49,508 nt of DNA. Origin: a virus. Every line of letters starts with the position of its first letter. Within the stretch, counting starts at the first letter, position 1. The translations under genes were made by a program, and so were the position numbers. The notes under the pieces are model-generated. The model saw only the letters and a program-made list of their open reading frames with translations. It was not told the DNA's origin and did not search any database. The stretch spans positions 1 to 49,508 of the IMG/VR virus record IMGVR_UViG_3300021960_000116. The stretch is one strand, 5' to 3'. Below, piece by piece: positions 41,325-48,518 of this stretch.

Positions 41325-41618
41325 TTAGCTGGTTGCTATCAAATCCTGATACTGGTTCGCCCAGTCGAGCTGTCGAGTATCCAACTCGTCTCCTGTTGCC
41401 ATTCGATAGCCCGTTTCGAGTATGAGGTCGTATGGCTCTATACCTAGTCCGTTTGCGATTCCGTCAATCACAGACGAAGACGCTTCTTTGACTCCCCGTT
41501 CGACTTCTGAGAGAAACGAGTAGCTTATGTGGGACAAGCTCGCCAACTCTCGTAATTGCAAGCCGTTTGCAAGCCGTCGCTCTCTGACTATCGAGCCTAG
41601 TGCGTATCTAAACTGCAT
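41325..41618 (-). CDS. ClgR-like XRE-family transcription regulator
   Basis: 97 aa. HTH of the XRE/Cro type: LGSIVRERRLANGLQLRELA, SLSHISYSFLSEVERGVKEA, SSSVIDGIANGLGIEPYDLI. The SEVERG.KEASS motif is typical of actinobacterial ClgR/PopR regulators, which activate clp protease and stress genes in hosts. The phage copy could redirect that regulon or act on phage promoters. Strong site GGAGGAGGAAACGG. It follows the DUF1281-like gene in unit h. Confidence 0.8.
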   Translation of the reverse strand: MQFRYALGSIVRERRLANGLQLRELASLSHISYSFLSEVERGVKEASSSVIDGIANGLGIEPYDLILETGYRMATGDELDTRQLDWANQYQDLIATS

Positions 41619-41669
41619 CCGTTTCCTCCTCCGTCTATGGTAATAAGCAAGCCGTCAAAAGTCAAGCCG

Positions 41670-42461
41670 TTAGACCTGCTCTTCGATAATAGGCGAGCCG
41701 TCTTCATCTACAAACTCCGTCACGCCGTAATCGCTGTGTGGCTCGGGGAATGGCTTTGCACCAGTCTCCATCTCAAAGACTTCCGTTCGAGCCTGCTCCA
41801 AATCACTAGCGGTAAGCTCATAAACTCTTGTCACTCGGGCAAAGATAGTCCTCTTGCCGGGGCAATCGTCATACCAAGACTCCTTATTGTCGTCCCAGTT
41901 GCAGTTGCAATCTTCTTCCTTATCACGCTCGACATAATCGGCGTGAGAGTCGGGAATGTCCCACTCCTTCTCAACTTCGAGACATCCATCCTCGCCGACA
42001 TACTCAACTGCCCAGCCCTGCTCTTCTTCGCTGTAAATCTTGAAAGTAAGCTCGGGGTGTTGTTCAGCCATTGCTCCAAAAACTCCCTCTGGTGGAGACC
42101 AAGCTGTTTGAAATCGAACTAGCACTGACTCGGCAGTAGTGTCTATGTCTTCCACTTCAGGGTCACAAGCATCCCACTTAGTTCCCCATTCTCGAATGTT
42201 GAAGTTATACCAGTTGTTCGGCGTATCTCCACTTTCCTTACCGCCCGACCATCCGTGAGTTGCGTGATACTCGCCAGAGTCAAGCGATTCTTGTGGTGGA
42301 GCTACAAAGTTTGAAAATGAAAATCTTGGCTTTAGGTCGTCCTGCTCTTCCTTTGGATAGGACTCCCTCAATGGTGAGATAGCAGTTGCCTTTTCAATAA
42401 AAGATTCCAAGTCGGCAACCTTGCCAGAAATTGTCAAGCTGTTAGATACCCAATTTGGCAT
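41670..42461 (-). CDS. DUF1281 / YubB ferredoxin-like domain protein
   Basis: 263 aa. MPNWVSNSLTISGKVADLES at the start, NNWYNFNIREWGTKWDACD and VRFQTAWSPPEGVFGAM in the middle are the pattern of the DUF1281 (Api92-like/YubB) family found on plasmids and phages. An inserted Cys/Asp-rich region (EEDCNCNWDDNKESWYDDC) near 180-200 is unusual and could bind metal. Function of the family is unknown. First gene of unit h. Confidence 0.8.
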   Translation of the reverse strand: MPNWVSNSLTISGKVADLESFIEKATAISPLRESYPKEEQDDLKPRFSFSNFVAPPQESLDSGEYHATHGWSGGKESGDTPNNWYNFNIREWGTKWDACDPEVEDIDTTAESVLVRFQTAWSPPEGVFGAMAEQHPELTFKIYSEEEQGWAVEYVGEDGCLEVEKEWDIPDSHADYVERDKEEDCNCNWDDNKESWYDDCPGKRTIFARVTRVYELTASDLEQARTEVFEMETGAKPFPEPHSDYGVTEFVDEDGSPIIEEQV

Positions 42462-42489
42462 TTAGACCTCCTCTATTTGTGATGCTTTT

Positions 42490-42553
42490 ATCTTAGTGGA
42501 AACCTGCTACATTTTTGCAACGGCACACGAAAACTATAGGAAAAAATACATAA
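42490..42553 (-). promoter_or_regulatory. Early promoter h with 16-bp upstream element
   Basis: Element 42538-42553 directly abutting the stop codon of the previous gene; -35 TTGCAA, 19-bp spacer, -10 TAAGAT; distance 43 bp, about one helical turn less than promoters a-f. Confidence 0.75.
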
Positions 42554-42853
42554 CTAATCGAAGTCTATGTCTTCGGCAAGTGCCCAACTGTAATCTTCTT
42601 CAAGTGGTTTTCTCAGGTCGCCAGTTAGCCCATACAAAACTGGCTCCGCACATTTCATACAGACGAACCACTCTCGTTCTTCGTCGTCAATGATTAGGCA
42701 GAATGGAAAGTATTCATCTAGGGACAGGAACCCAACTGAGTCTTGACAGTAGTAGCACTCGGCGTCTTGTAGCTCCTCCAGTAGTAGCCCTACTTGGATA
42801 GCTTCGTCAATGTCCTCTGGCTCCTCAAAGGAGTGCAGTTCTAGGTTCCGCAT
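42554..42853 (-). CDS. Acidic zinc-ribbon-like protein
   Basis: 99 aa. Two Cys pairs, AECYYCQDSVGF and FVCMKCAEPVLYG, spaced as in a small zinc ribbon, within a very acidic chain. Last gene of unit i; no terminator separates it from promoter h. Confidence 0.65.
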   Translation of the reverse strand: MRNLELHSFEEPEDIDEAIQVGLLLEELQDAECYYCQDSVGFLSLDEYFPFCLIIDDEEREWFVCMKCAEPVLYGLTGDLRKPLEEDYSWALAEDIDFD

Positions 42854-42883
42854 AGGACCTAGGATACCTGCTAATTTTACCCC

Positions 42884-43156
42884 TTATTTTTTAGCGTCCT
42901 TGATGGCTCGCTTCATCTTCTTGGAGTCTTTTAGCAAGTCGTCAATCTCCTTGCGTCCAAACTCTCGCTTGATGCAAGCGACAAAGTTTTTCACGCTTCT
43001 TGGGTCAGACGGCGTCCCACCCATAAACACTTTGTTCCCTGAAATTGGGTCAGTGATTTTGTAGTGGCTGTTGTTGTTCTTGACAACAACATAGTTCAGT
43101 GCTTCTAGGTAGCTGACAATCTCCTCTACCTGCTTGCGATAGTCCTGTGAACCCAT
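42884..43156 (-). CDS. HicA-like dsRBD-fold protein
   Basis: 90 aa. YLEALNYVVVKNNNSHYKIT then NKVFMGGTPSDPRSVKNFVA resembles the HicA/YcfA fold: a helix, a 'G/N-SHYK' strand with the catalytic-type His, then a strand and a final helix. HicA proteins are mRNA interferases, normally paired with HicB. No HicB-like gene is adjacent; the neighbour at 43169 is a 66-aa unknown. So it may be an orphan, a host-mRNA degrader or an antitoxin-independent homologue. Basic C-terminus (DSKKMKRAIKDAKK). Confidence 0.6.
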   Translation of the reverse strand: MGSQDYRKQVEEIVSYLEALNYVVVKNNNSHYKITDPISGNKVFMGGTPSDPRSVKNFVACIKREFGRKEIDDLLKDSKKMKRAIKDAKK

Positions 43157-43168
43157 AACCCCTAACTC

Positions 43169-43369
43169 CTAATCCTCGATAATTTCGTAATCAAACATTT
43201 CGTCCAACAACTCTGGGTTGTTGGTGATGCTCCAACGATTGAACTCACGAGCTTCCCTGATAATCTGCAACTGCCTCTCTGCCTTTGTTCCTACGGCGAG
43301 ATAGTTACTGATAGTCACGATGTCCTCCTGAGACCTCGGCGTCACCTTTATCTTCACTTCGTTCCTCAT
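43169..43369 (-). CDS. Small protein upstream of HicA-like gene, unknown
   Basis: 66 aa, beta start (EVKIKVTPRSQEDIVTIS) and helix (TKAERQLQIIREAREFNRW), acidic end. It does not look like HicB. Good site AGAGGGAGAG. First gene of unit i. Confidence 0.6.
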   Translation of the reverse strand: MRNEVKIKVTPRSQEDIVTISNYLAVGTKAERQLQIIREAREFNRWSITNNPELLDEMFDYEIIED

Positions 43370-43411
43370 CTCTCCCTCTTTCGACTTTCACTCTATCAAG
43401 TCTTCGTAAAT

Positions 43412-43453
43412 TGTATAAGCATTGCTACTTCGTGTCAAGGAAAAAATACATAA
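43412..43453 (-). promoter_or_regulatory. Early promoter i with 16-bp element abutting -35
   Basis: Element 43438-43453 runs straight into -35 TTGACA; -10 TATACA (distance 21 bp) or TACAAT (23 bp). Shortest spacing of the set. Confidence 0.7.
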
Positions 43454-43463
43454 TCCTTGACCC

Positions 43464-43512
43464 ATAAAAAAGACTGCCCAATCTTGCGTCTCGGCACAAG
43501 TTTATTGGGCAG
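43464..43512 (-). terminator. Rho-independent terminator
   Basis: Minus strand CTGCCCAAT...ATTGGGCAG then TCTTTTTTATGG, directly after the 43519 gene. Confidence 0.8.
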
Positions 43513-43518
43513 TAAGTT

Positions 43519-43743
43519 TTAGTCCTCTGGGTCGGCGAACATTGGGTCTTCGTAAAGACTCTCGATTATTTCGTCCTTGCAGTTCGGGCACTCGGCATAC
43601 CAAGTCTCTCTGCTGTCGTCAGTCGAGCCATCTACCTCGCCCTCCCAGCGGCAGTTGGCACAAATTACTTCGAGTGTCTTCTCGATTGAGTTGATACCTG
43701 ACCCACTCATTGAGCCACCATCTCCATAGATTCCTAGATTCAT
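43519..43743 (-). CDS. Small zinc-ribbon protein
   Basis: 74 aa. VICANCRWEGEVDG and YAECPNCKDEI give a CxxC-CxxC zinc ribbon; acidic ends. Strong site AAGGAGGGACAAG. Sole gene of unit j. Possibly binds nucleic acid or RNA polymerase; unknown. Confidence 0.7.
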   Translation of the reverse strand: MNLGIYGDGGSMSGSGINSIEKTLEVICANCRWEGEVDGSTDDSRETWYAECPNCKDEIIESLYEDPMFADPED

Positions 43744-43770
43744 CTTGTCCCTCCTTTGTGAGATACCAAA

Positions 43771-43834
43771 AGGTTACAGGTTGCCAGTGACATTTTGCAA
43801 AACTTTTTATGAGTGTTGAGGAAAAAATACATAA
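43771..43834 (-). promoter_or_regulatory. Early promoter j with 16-bp upstream element
   Basis: Element 43819-43834, -35 TTGCAA, 18-bp spacer, -10 TAACCT; distance 43 bp. Confidence 0.7.
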
Positions 43835-43873
43835 TCACCTGGGGTGCACCTGGGTCCTGGAACTTTTTACGAA

Positions 43874-43914
43874 CAAAAGGCGAAAGCCCCCTGAGCTTTG
43901 CTCGAAGGGGGCTC
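43874..43914 (-). terminator. Rho-independent terminator
   Basis: Minus strand AGCCCCCTTCGAGC...GCTCAGGGGGCT then TTCGCCTTTTG, after the VWA gene. Confidence 0.8.
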
Positions 43915-43918
43915 TCTA

Positions 43919-43964
43919 TCACAACGGACTGGTAAGGGGGGGAAGGGGGGGTAGTCCGTTGTGA
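43919..43964 (-). other. 12-bp perfect hairpin with poly-C loop
   Basis: TCACAACGGACT pairs perfectly with AGTCCGTTGTGA; the 22-nt loop on the minus strand contains two C7 runs separated by TT. It begins 5 bases after the VWA stop and precedes the terminator. The plus strand carries two G7 runs. Confidence 0.75.
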
Positions 43965-43969
43965 GTTCT

Positions 43970-45808
43970 CTAGGTCTGACTACCTGCTCTCGCTAGGGCT
44001 TCCGTTGCAGTCTTCCCAATCGCTTCTGCAATCCGTTCGACTGAAAGCTCCAAGTGAACTCCCCAAGCCGTCTTCTGTATGGCGTCCCTCGCCATACCTG
44101 ACCAACACATCTCAGGAGTGACGAACACAACAGCCACGCCGTTCTGCCTGCACTCGACAAGTGCGTTCCGTAGATTCTCGGTCTCCCTCGGGGTGAACTG
44201 TCCGTCTGACACAATCACCAACATACGCACTCCGTCACCATAAGTAAGTCCAAGCTCGCCGTCTAGGGATTCCCACGCCTGACCAAACTTCTCGGTTCCG
44301 TCTGGTGCTGAGTAGATAGTCACTTGGTCTAGCCTCTCGCCAACTCGAAGCGTTGGGAAAACTCCCGACCCGAAATAAACCATAGCGGTCTTCGCCTGAA
44401 CTCGGCGACCTGCCTCTGAGAGAACCCAAGCCGTAGTCGCCATAGCTTCCATAGCTGGGCTCATTGAGCCACTAATGTCCACCATAATTCCAACCCTTAG
44501 CGTTGGGTCGTCTGTGTGCTTGCGTGACTTGGACTTCCAAGTCGGCAACTCTCCCCGCAAGCCTCGGGCTTCCATAGCCTTGTTCTGGATAGCGTTGCGA
44601 GTAATCAGTCGTCCCTGCGGAACTTGAGTCTTGCGAGTGTGGACTGACCTCTCACGATACTTTGCCTTTTCGAGTGACTTGGCAATCGAAACTGCGGAAG
44701 CTCGCTCTGCCCCTGTCGGGCTTCGGCGTTCCTTGATTCGTGAACCAGAACCAGAACCTCGCTCGTCGTGGCTCTTGTCGAAAATCTGCTTAGCAGTAGT
44801 CTTTCGCTCATTCTGATTCTTGACCTGCTTGGCTCGCTCGCTGGCTTCCTCTGACCACTGCCTCTTAGTCTGCTGTGCTTCTGCCTCGGCGTTGCTGTCC
44901 ATTTCAGTCTCAGTTGCTGACTCTTCCAACATCTCTCGAAGCGAGCCACCACTACTGCTCTTGCTCTTGCTCTCGCTGTCCTCGGACTCTTCGCTTGGCT
45001 CGCCAATTCCGAACTGAGGCTCGCCCTCTGGCTCGCCCTCGGGGTCTGCCTCTCGAAGCAACTCCACCCACTTCTCGGCAAGCTCGATACCCTTGTCCAA
45101 CTCTCTCGGGGCAACTATGGTTTGGAACTCCTGCCAAACTGCTCGAAGCTCGGCGAGTAGGTCTGCACCTAGAACATCTAGGGTCTTCTGGTGAATGTCC
45201 CTAACATCTGAGGCTTCCAAAATCCCTGCATCTAGTCGAGCTAGGGATAGCAAGCTGAGTGAGGCAACCTGCCAAACATCTCCCATTGAGTTTAGGTAGT
45301 CTTCGTTCAGGTCTTCGAGTGCAAGCTCTAGTCCCGAAGCCCTGAGGAAAACCTTGTTGTCGGGAATGAGCCTTGCTCCTAGTGCCTCGATACGAGATTC
45401 TTCTAGTCCCATAAACGCCTGAGCTACTGCCTGAGTCTTTACTCGCTCCTGCAAGTCGTCCAAGTTCCAGCTCGTGTATCGAGCGTGTAGTGCTTCGTGA
45501 TAGATAGCACCTGTGGCTTTCGGGAACTCGTAGTGAGTGTTGCTGTCCTCGTAAGAACCAACTTGGTCTGGCTGGGTAAACTCCCCGAATAGCTTGGAAA
45601 CATTTAGCTCAATCTCTGCTATGTCGGCGTAATAAGCGGCTGAGGCTTGACCCTCTGCTGTGTCGTGACCACCATAAACAACTAGGTCGTTGCGACCTGA
45701 CCAAGTGTTTACGCAAGTCCCTATGGACGAGCAAGCTCGATACCACTCGGGGGCTGTTGCCCCTGTTCTAGTTGCAAGTCTTGACTTGCTAATCGTGTAA
45801 TGTGCCAT
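43970..45808 (-). CDS. VWA-domain protein (CobT-like), partner of AAA+ ATPase
   Basis: 612 aa. The N-terminal third has a helical domain with IYHEALHARYTSWNLDDLQE (HEALH, a possible HExxH-like metal site) and EESRIEALGARLIPD. The middle is a long acidic Ser/Glu-rich linker (GEPSEESEDSESKSKSSSGG). The C-terminus is a von Willebrand A domain with MIDAS motif VGIMVDISGSMSP (Asp about 444), and later SDGQFTPRETE. This resembles CobT-type subunits that work with MoxR/CobS AAA+ ATPases as chelatase-like or remodelling complexes. It is transcribed just after the ATPase gene, from promoter k. The target is unknown; such pairs occur in several phages. Confidence 0.82.
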   Translation of the reverse strand: MAHYTISKSRLATRTGATAPEWYRACSSIGTCVNTWSGRNDLVVYGGHDTAEGQASAAYYADIAEIELNVSKLFGEFTQPDQVGSYEDSNTHYEFPKATGAIYHEALHARYTSWNLDDLQERVKTQAVAQAFMGLEESRIEALGARLIPDNKVFLRASGLELALEDLNEDYLNSMGDVWQVASLSLLSLARLDAGILEASDVRDIHQKTLDVLGADLLAELRAVWQEFQTIVAPRELDKGIELAEKWVELLREADPEGEPEGEPQFGIGEPSEESEDSESKSKSSSGGSLREMLEESATETEMDSNAEAEAQQTKRQWSEEASERAKQVKNQNERKTTAKQIFDKSHDERGSGSGSRIKERRSPTGAERASAVSIAKSLEKAKYRERSVHTRKTQVPQGRLITRNAIQNKAMEARGLRGELPTWKSKSRKHTDDPTLRVGIMVDISGSMSPAMEAMATTAWVLSEAGRRVQAKTAMVYFGSGVFPTLRVGERLDQVTIYSAPDGTEKFGQAWESLDGELGLTYGDGVRMLVIVSDGQFTPRETENLRNALVECRQNGVAVVFVTPEMCWSGMARDAIQKTAWGVHLELSVERIAEAIGKTATEALARAGSQT

Positions 45809-45841
45809 TTCCCTTACCTCTTCCCTATGGCTTATACATAA

Positions 45842-45893
45842 ATAATACAGGTGTTGGGGGATAAGTCAAGAACTTTTTTCGAAAAATACATAA
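45842..45893 (-). promoter_or_regulatory. Early promoter k with degenerate upstream element
   Basis: Element 45878-45893 (minus TTATGTATTTTTCGAA), -35 TTGACT, 16-bp spacer, -10 TATTAT; distance 31 bp. The -35 lies in one arm of a 14-bp inverted repeat. Confidence 0.7.
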
Positions 45894-45907
45894 TTGACTT
45901 ATCCCCC
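45856..45907. repeat. 14-bp perfect inverted repeat around promoter k element
   Basis: GGGGGATAAGTCAA (45856-45869) and TTGACTTATCCCCC (45894-45907) flank 24 bases holding most of the upstream element. As RNA it would form a stable hairpin at the end of the ATPase message; as DNA it duplicates the -35 box in opposite orientation. Confidence 0.85.
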
Positions 45908-45931
45908 GCATTTAGTCGGGGACGAGTCCGA

Positions 45932-46948
45932 CTAAATCTTCGCTGGTAACATCTGCTCTCCGAAGACACGACCAAACACATCTGAGGCGACTGGTCTGTC
46001 GAGTTCGGGTGCGGAAGCCAACAAGTTCTGAATAGCGAACTTGCTTCCAAACTTCTTAGTCAAGTCTCGGAAAGCTAGTAGCTCTCTCATCTGAGGCGAC
46101 CAAGAAACTTCGCCTGACTCCTGCTTCTTGGATAGATTCTGGGAAGCCACGACTGCTGAGTTTGGAACTCCAAGCTTCTTAGCCAATGCCCAGTCAGTAG
46201 TCATTTCTGCCTGCACTGAGAAACGAGAGAGTAGTGCCTCTGAGAGTCGAACTCCCGGTGCGTTGGGGTTGGTTGCTCCCACAACATAAAAACCCTCTTC
46301 TGCCTTTACAGTCCCACGCTCGGGGTTGGCTGTCACGACGAGTTCCTTTCTTCCGTCCATTAGTCCATAGACGACTGAGAGAACCTTAGGGTCAATCAAA
46401 CCAATCTCGTCAATTAGGAGAACCTTGCCCTCGGAAGCGGCTCGGGTCAAACTTCCGTCCACCCACTCGAAACCGCCACTCGGGGTCTGAACATAGCCAC
46501 CCACTAGGTCGGCAACCTCTGTATCGCCAGAACCAAGAATGGTGTAAAGCTCGTCGGGGAATGAAGCCTCGACCATAGCTGTCTTACCAGTTCCCGGAAC
46601 TCCATACAGTAGAACTGGCTGTCCTAGCTCTCGGCACTGGCGTAGCACCTCGACATCTGTAAAGTCGCCCCACTTGCGAGCGAAGTAGTCTTCGCCATTT
46701 GGTCGCTTGTATGATTCCTCGCCCTGCAACTCTGTGACCTCGATTTCTGGCTTGTCCAGAATTGAGCTTACCTTAGGTGCTGAACCCTTAGTTCCGGGCT
46801 TGGCTCTGAGGGTTGCTCGACCCTCGGGAGTGAGGAAACTATCTAAGCTAGTAGTGCTTCCCTTTGGGTCTAGCACTTCGTAAAGTGCTTCGAGCGTGTT
46901 CTCTGGTAGTGATACATCTGATTCTGCAAAAATCTTCTCTATAAACAT
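45932..46948 (-). CDS. MoxR/CobS-type AAA+ ATPase
   Basis: 338 aa from ATG 46948 (AAAGGACGAGAA upstream; the longer reading has no site). Walker A VLLYGVPGTGKTAMVEAS (about 110-125), GDTEVADLVGGYVQTPSGGF (MoxR-type insertion), Walker B KVLLIDEIGLIDP (about 172-185), sensor 1 region YVVGATNPNAPG and the arginine-finger region SEALLSRFSVQAEM. An N-terminal ~100-residue extension precedes the AAA core. Such ATPases pair with VWA proteins, here the next gene, to remodel or insert metal into target proteins. Stem ATTTAGTCGG/CCGACTAAAT spans its stop codon. Confidence 0.9.
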   Translation of the reverse strand: MFIEKIFAESDVSLPENTLEALYEVLDPKGSTTSLDSFLTPEGRATLRAKPGTKGSAPKVSSILDKPEIEVTELQGEESYKRPNGEDYFARKWGDFTDVEVLRQCRELGQPVLLYGVPGTGKTAMVEASFPDELYTILGSGDTEVADLVGGYVQTPSGGFEWVDGSLTRAASEGKVLLIDEIGLIDPKVLSVVYGLMDGRKELVVTANPERGTVKAEEGFYVVGATNPNAPGVRLSEALLSRFSVQAEMTTDWALAKKLGVPNSAVVASQNLSKKQESGEVSWSPQMRELLAFRDLTKKFGSKFAIQNLLASAPELDRPVASDVFGRVFGEQMLPAKI

Positions 46949-46976
46949 TTCTCGTCCTTTCCTGTTTATACCTGAA

Positions 46977-47606
46977 TTATGCCAGCTTTTCTGGGAAATT
47001 GTCAAGCGAATTACGAACCTTGTTGATTCGGCGAATAACTGCTTGTGGGGTCTTGCTCTCACGAACAATCTGTAGGTCGTCTGTAGTGACCTCTACAACT
47101 ATTGTCTTGTTCTCACGAACAATCCAACCCTGCATAGCAACCTGCTTAGTCTCGCCCTTTTCCTCGACATAATCAGTCGAGAGTATGAGCTTCTTTATGG
47201 TGTAGTCCAAGTGTCGCTTAGTTGCCCTGAGCAAGTCTTCCTTTGCCATTAGGTCTTGATTACCCTTTTTTATCTGCTGATAATCAAGGTAAGTCTCTCG
47301 ATAGTAGCTCGGGGTATCGTCGTCATTAGTCTCGACTACTGGGGTGATTCTGCTAGTAATGTCCCACTGAGCCCTGGGGCTAATCTCGGAAACAACTCGG
47401 GACATACCAACTGCCCTGTGAGTCTTCCCAGAGTCGTCTTCCCAAGCGGGAAAAATAATGACCTGCTTGGTCGGGTTATACCTGTGTTCAGTAGATACTC
47501 GATAACGCTTGTCTTCGTCTAGCTCTGGGTCAATGACCAGCTCTAGGTAAACAGCCTTGCCAGCCAGCTTTGGGGGCAAAACTTCTTTAGGTGCTACAAC
47601 ACTCAT
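46977..47606 (-). CDS. Protein preceding the AAA+/VWA pair, unknown
   Basis: 209 aa from ATG 47606 (AAAGGACGAGAATT, almost the same ribosome site as the ATPase gene). Alpha/beta with VYLELVIDPELDEDKRYRVS, QVIIFPAWEDDSGKTHRAVG, a helical KEDLLRATKRHLDYTIKKLI and QGWIVRENKTIVVEVTTDDL. No recognised family. Co-transcribed with the ATPase (29-bp gap), so it may be a substrate or adaptor of the complex. Confidence 0.6.
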   Translation of the reverse strand: MSVVAPKEVLPPKLAGKAVYLELVIDPELDEDKRYRVSTEHRYNPTKQVIIFPAWEDDSGKTHRAVGMSRVVSEISPRAQWDITSRITPVVETNDDDTPSYYRETYLDYQQIKKGNQDLMAKEDLLRATKRHLDYTIKKLILSTDYVEEKGETKQVAMQGWIVRENKTIVVEVTTDDLQIVRESKTPQAVIRRINKVRNSLDNFPEKLA

Positions 47607-47645
47607 AATTCTCGTCCTTTCGTTGTGCTGTTTTGTTGTATCTAA

Positions 47646-47720
47646 ATCAAACCACACTTGGAGACGACACGCAAGTTTTTGTTTCGGCGTGTCTAATACC
47701 TCGTAGGAAAAAATACATAA
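47646..47720 (-). promoter_or_regulatory. Early promoter l with 16-bp upstream element
   Basis: Element 47705-47720, -35 TTGCGT, 17-bp spacer, -10 TTTGAT; distance 54 bp. Drives the 46977 and ATPase genes. Confidence 0.78.
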
Positions 47721-47730
47721 TTTTTAGTTT

Positions 47731-47785
47731 TAGAAAAAAGAGGGGAAGTTGAGGGAGAGGGCTCCTCGTCCGAACCCTCCCCCTA
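47731..47785 (-). terminator. Possible terminator
   Basis: Minus strand AGGGGGAGGGTT...AGCCCTCTCCCT, then a CT-rich stretch and TTTTTTC about 13 bases later; weaker than the others. Confidence 0.45.
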
Positions 47786-47791
47786 ACGCCC

Positions 47792-48136
47792 CTACTTGGT
47801 GTCCAGCTCGACTCGCTTGGACGGGAGTGCCAGCTCCTCGAAGACATCTGGACGGAACTCCAGAAGCCTTGCCTTAGAGACTGACATAGAGGTCTCGACT
47901 GAGACCTTGCCCACAACCTTGTTGTTGTGAACGAGGACAGCTGATTCCTCGGAACCAGCTTCGGCAAGGATGAGCTTACGAAGCTCGCCTGCCTGCTTGT
48001 TGAGCTCATTGAGCTCCTTGCGCACCCTAGCTAGGGCTTCGAGGTTCTGCTTCGCCTCTCGGGAAACCTTGACGGCTCCCTTAGGCAAGGACTGACCTCG
48101 GGTGACCCGAGGGTGTGGAGTCTTGAGATTACTCAA
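47792..48136 (-). CDS. Coiled-coil phage protein, unknown
   Basis: 114 aa from TTG 48136, six bases after AGGAGG; the ATG two codons earlier touches that site directly and is less likely. Coiled coil KQNLEALARVRKELNELNKQ, then VHNNKVVGKVSVETSMSVSK and EFRPDVFEELALPS. Same layout (coil, small beta segment, 'F.P..FE') as the 36574 product; possibly distant paralogues. Sole gene of unit m. Confidence 0.6.
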   Translation of the reverse strand: MSNLKTPHPRVTRGQSLPKGAVKVSREAKQNLEALARVRKELNELNKQAGELRKLILAEAGSEESAVLVHNNKVVGKVSVETSMSVSKARLLEFRPDVFEELALPSKRVELDTK

Positions 48137-48189
48137 GGGCATCCTCCTTGGTTGGTTCCCTTACTTCTTGTTCGGGGAAGTTACCTATA

Positions 48190-48264
48190 AGGTAACGGCA
48201 CCCACAGACATTTTGCAAGCGATTTATGTAACAGGTTTATAACGAAAAAGGAAAAAATACATAA
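48190..48264 (-). promoter_or_regulatory. Early promoter m with 16-bp upstream element
   Basis: Element 48249-48264, -35 TTGCAA, 17-bp spacer, -10 TTACCT; distance 54 bp. A small palindrome GTTACCTTATAGGTAAC covers the -10 and start region. Confidence 0.75.
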
Positions 48265-48274
48265 TTGACTTGGA

Positions 48275-48304
48275 CAAAAAAATACCCCCTCTTTCGAGGG
48301 GGCT
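48275..48304 (-). terminator. Rho-independent terminator
   Basis: Minus strand CCCCCTC-GAAA-GAGGGGG then TATTTTTTTG, after the 48318 gene. Confidence 0.88.
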
Positions 48305-48317
48305 GGGTTGAGAAGGA

Positions 48318-48500
48318 CTAGTCCTCCTCAGACACTCCATCATCACGCACTAGCATTTCTAGTGGCTCAGGTAGTGGCGAGTTGTTGGCAACGAATTCCT
48401 CAATCTCTGAAATCAGAGCTTGAGCGAGTTCGAAAGCTTCGTTCTCGTCCTTGGCTTCGACAGTAGTCCAAGCCTCGAAGTCAATAGTGAACCTCTTCAA
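48318..48500 (-). CDS. Small acidic protein, unknown
   Basis: 60 aa from TTG 48500, with AAGGAGG about nine bases upstream. KRFTIDFEAWTTVEAKDENE and AFELAQALISEIEEFVANNS suggest a beta strand plus helix, similar in outline to small proteins of unit e. Second gene of unit n. Confidence 0.6.
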   Translation of the reverse strand: MKRFTIDFEAWTTVEAKDENEAFELAQALISEIEEFVANNSPLPEPLEMLVRDDGVSEED

Positions 48501-48518
48501 TGGGCATCCCCTCCTTCC

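Noticed and set aside
45878-45893. Promoter k element as coincidence because it is degenerate
   Set aside because: I kept it: it has the same orientation, the same place between two genes, the TTATGTATTTTT core and a good promoter at a helically phased distance.
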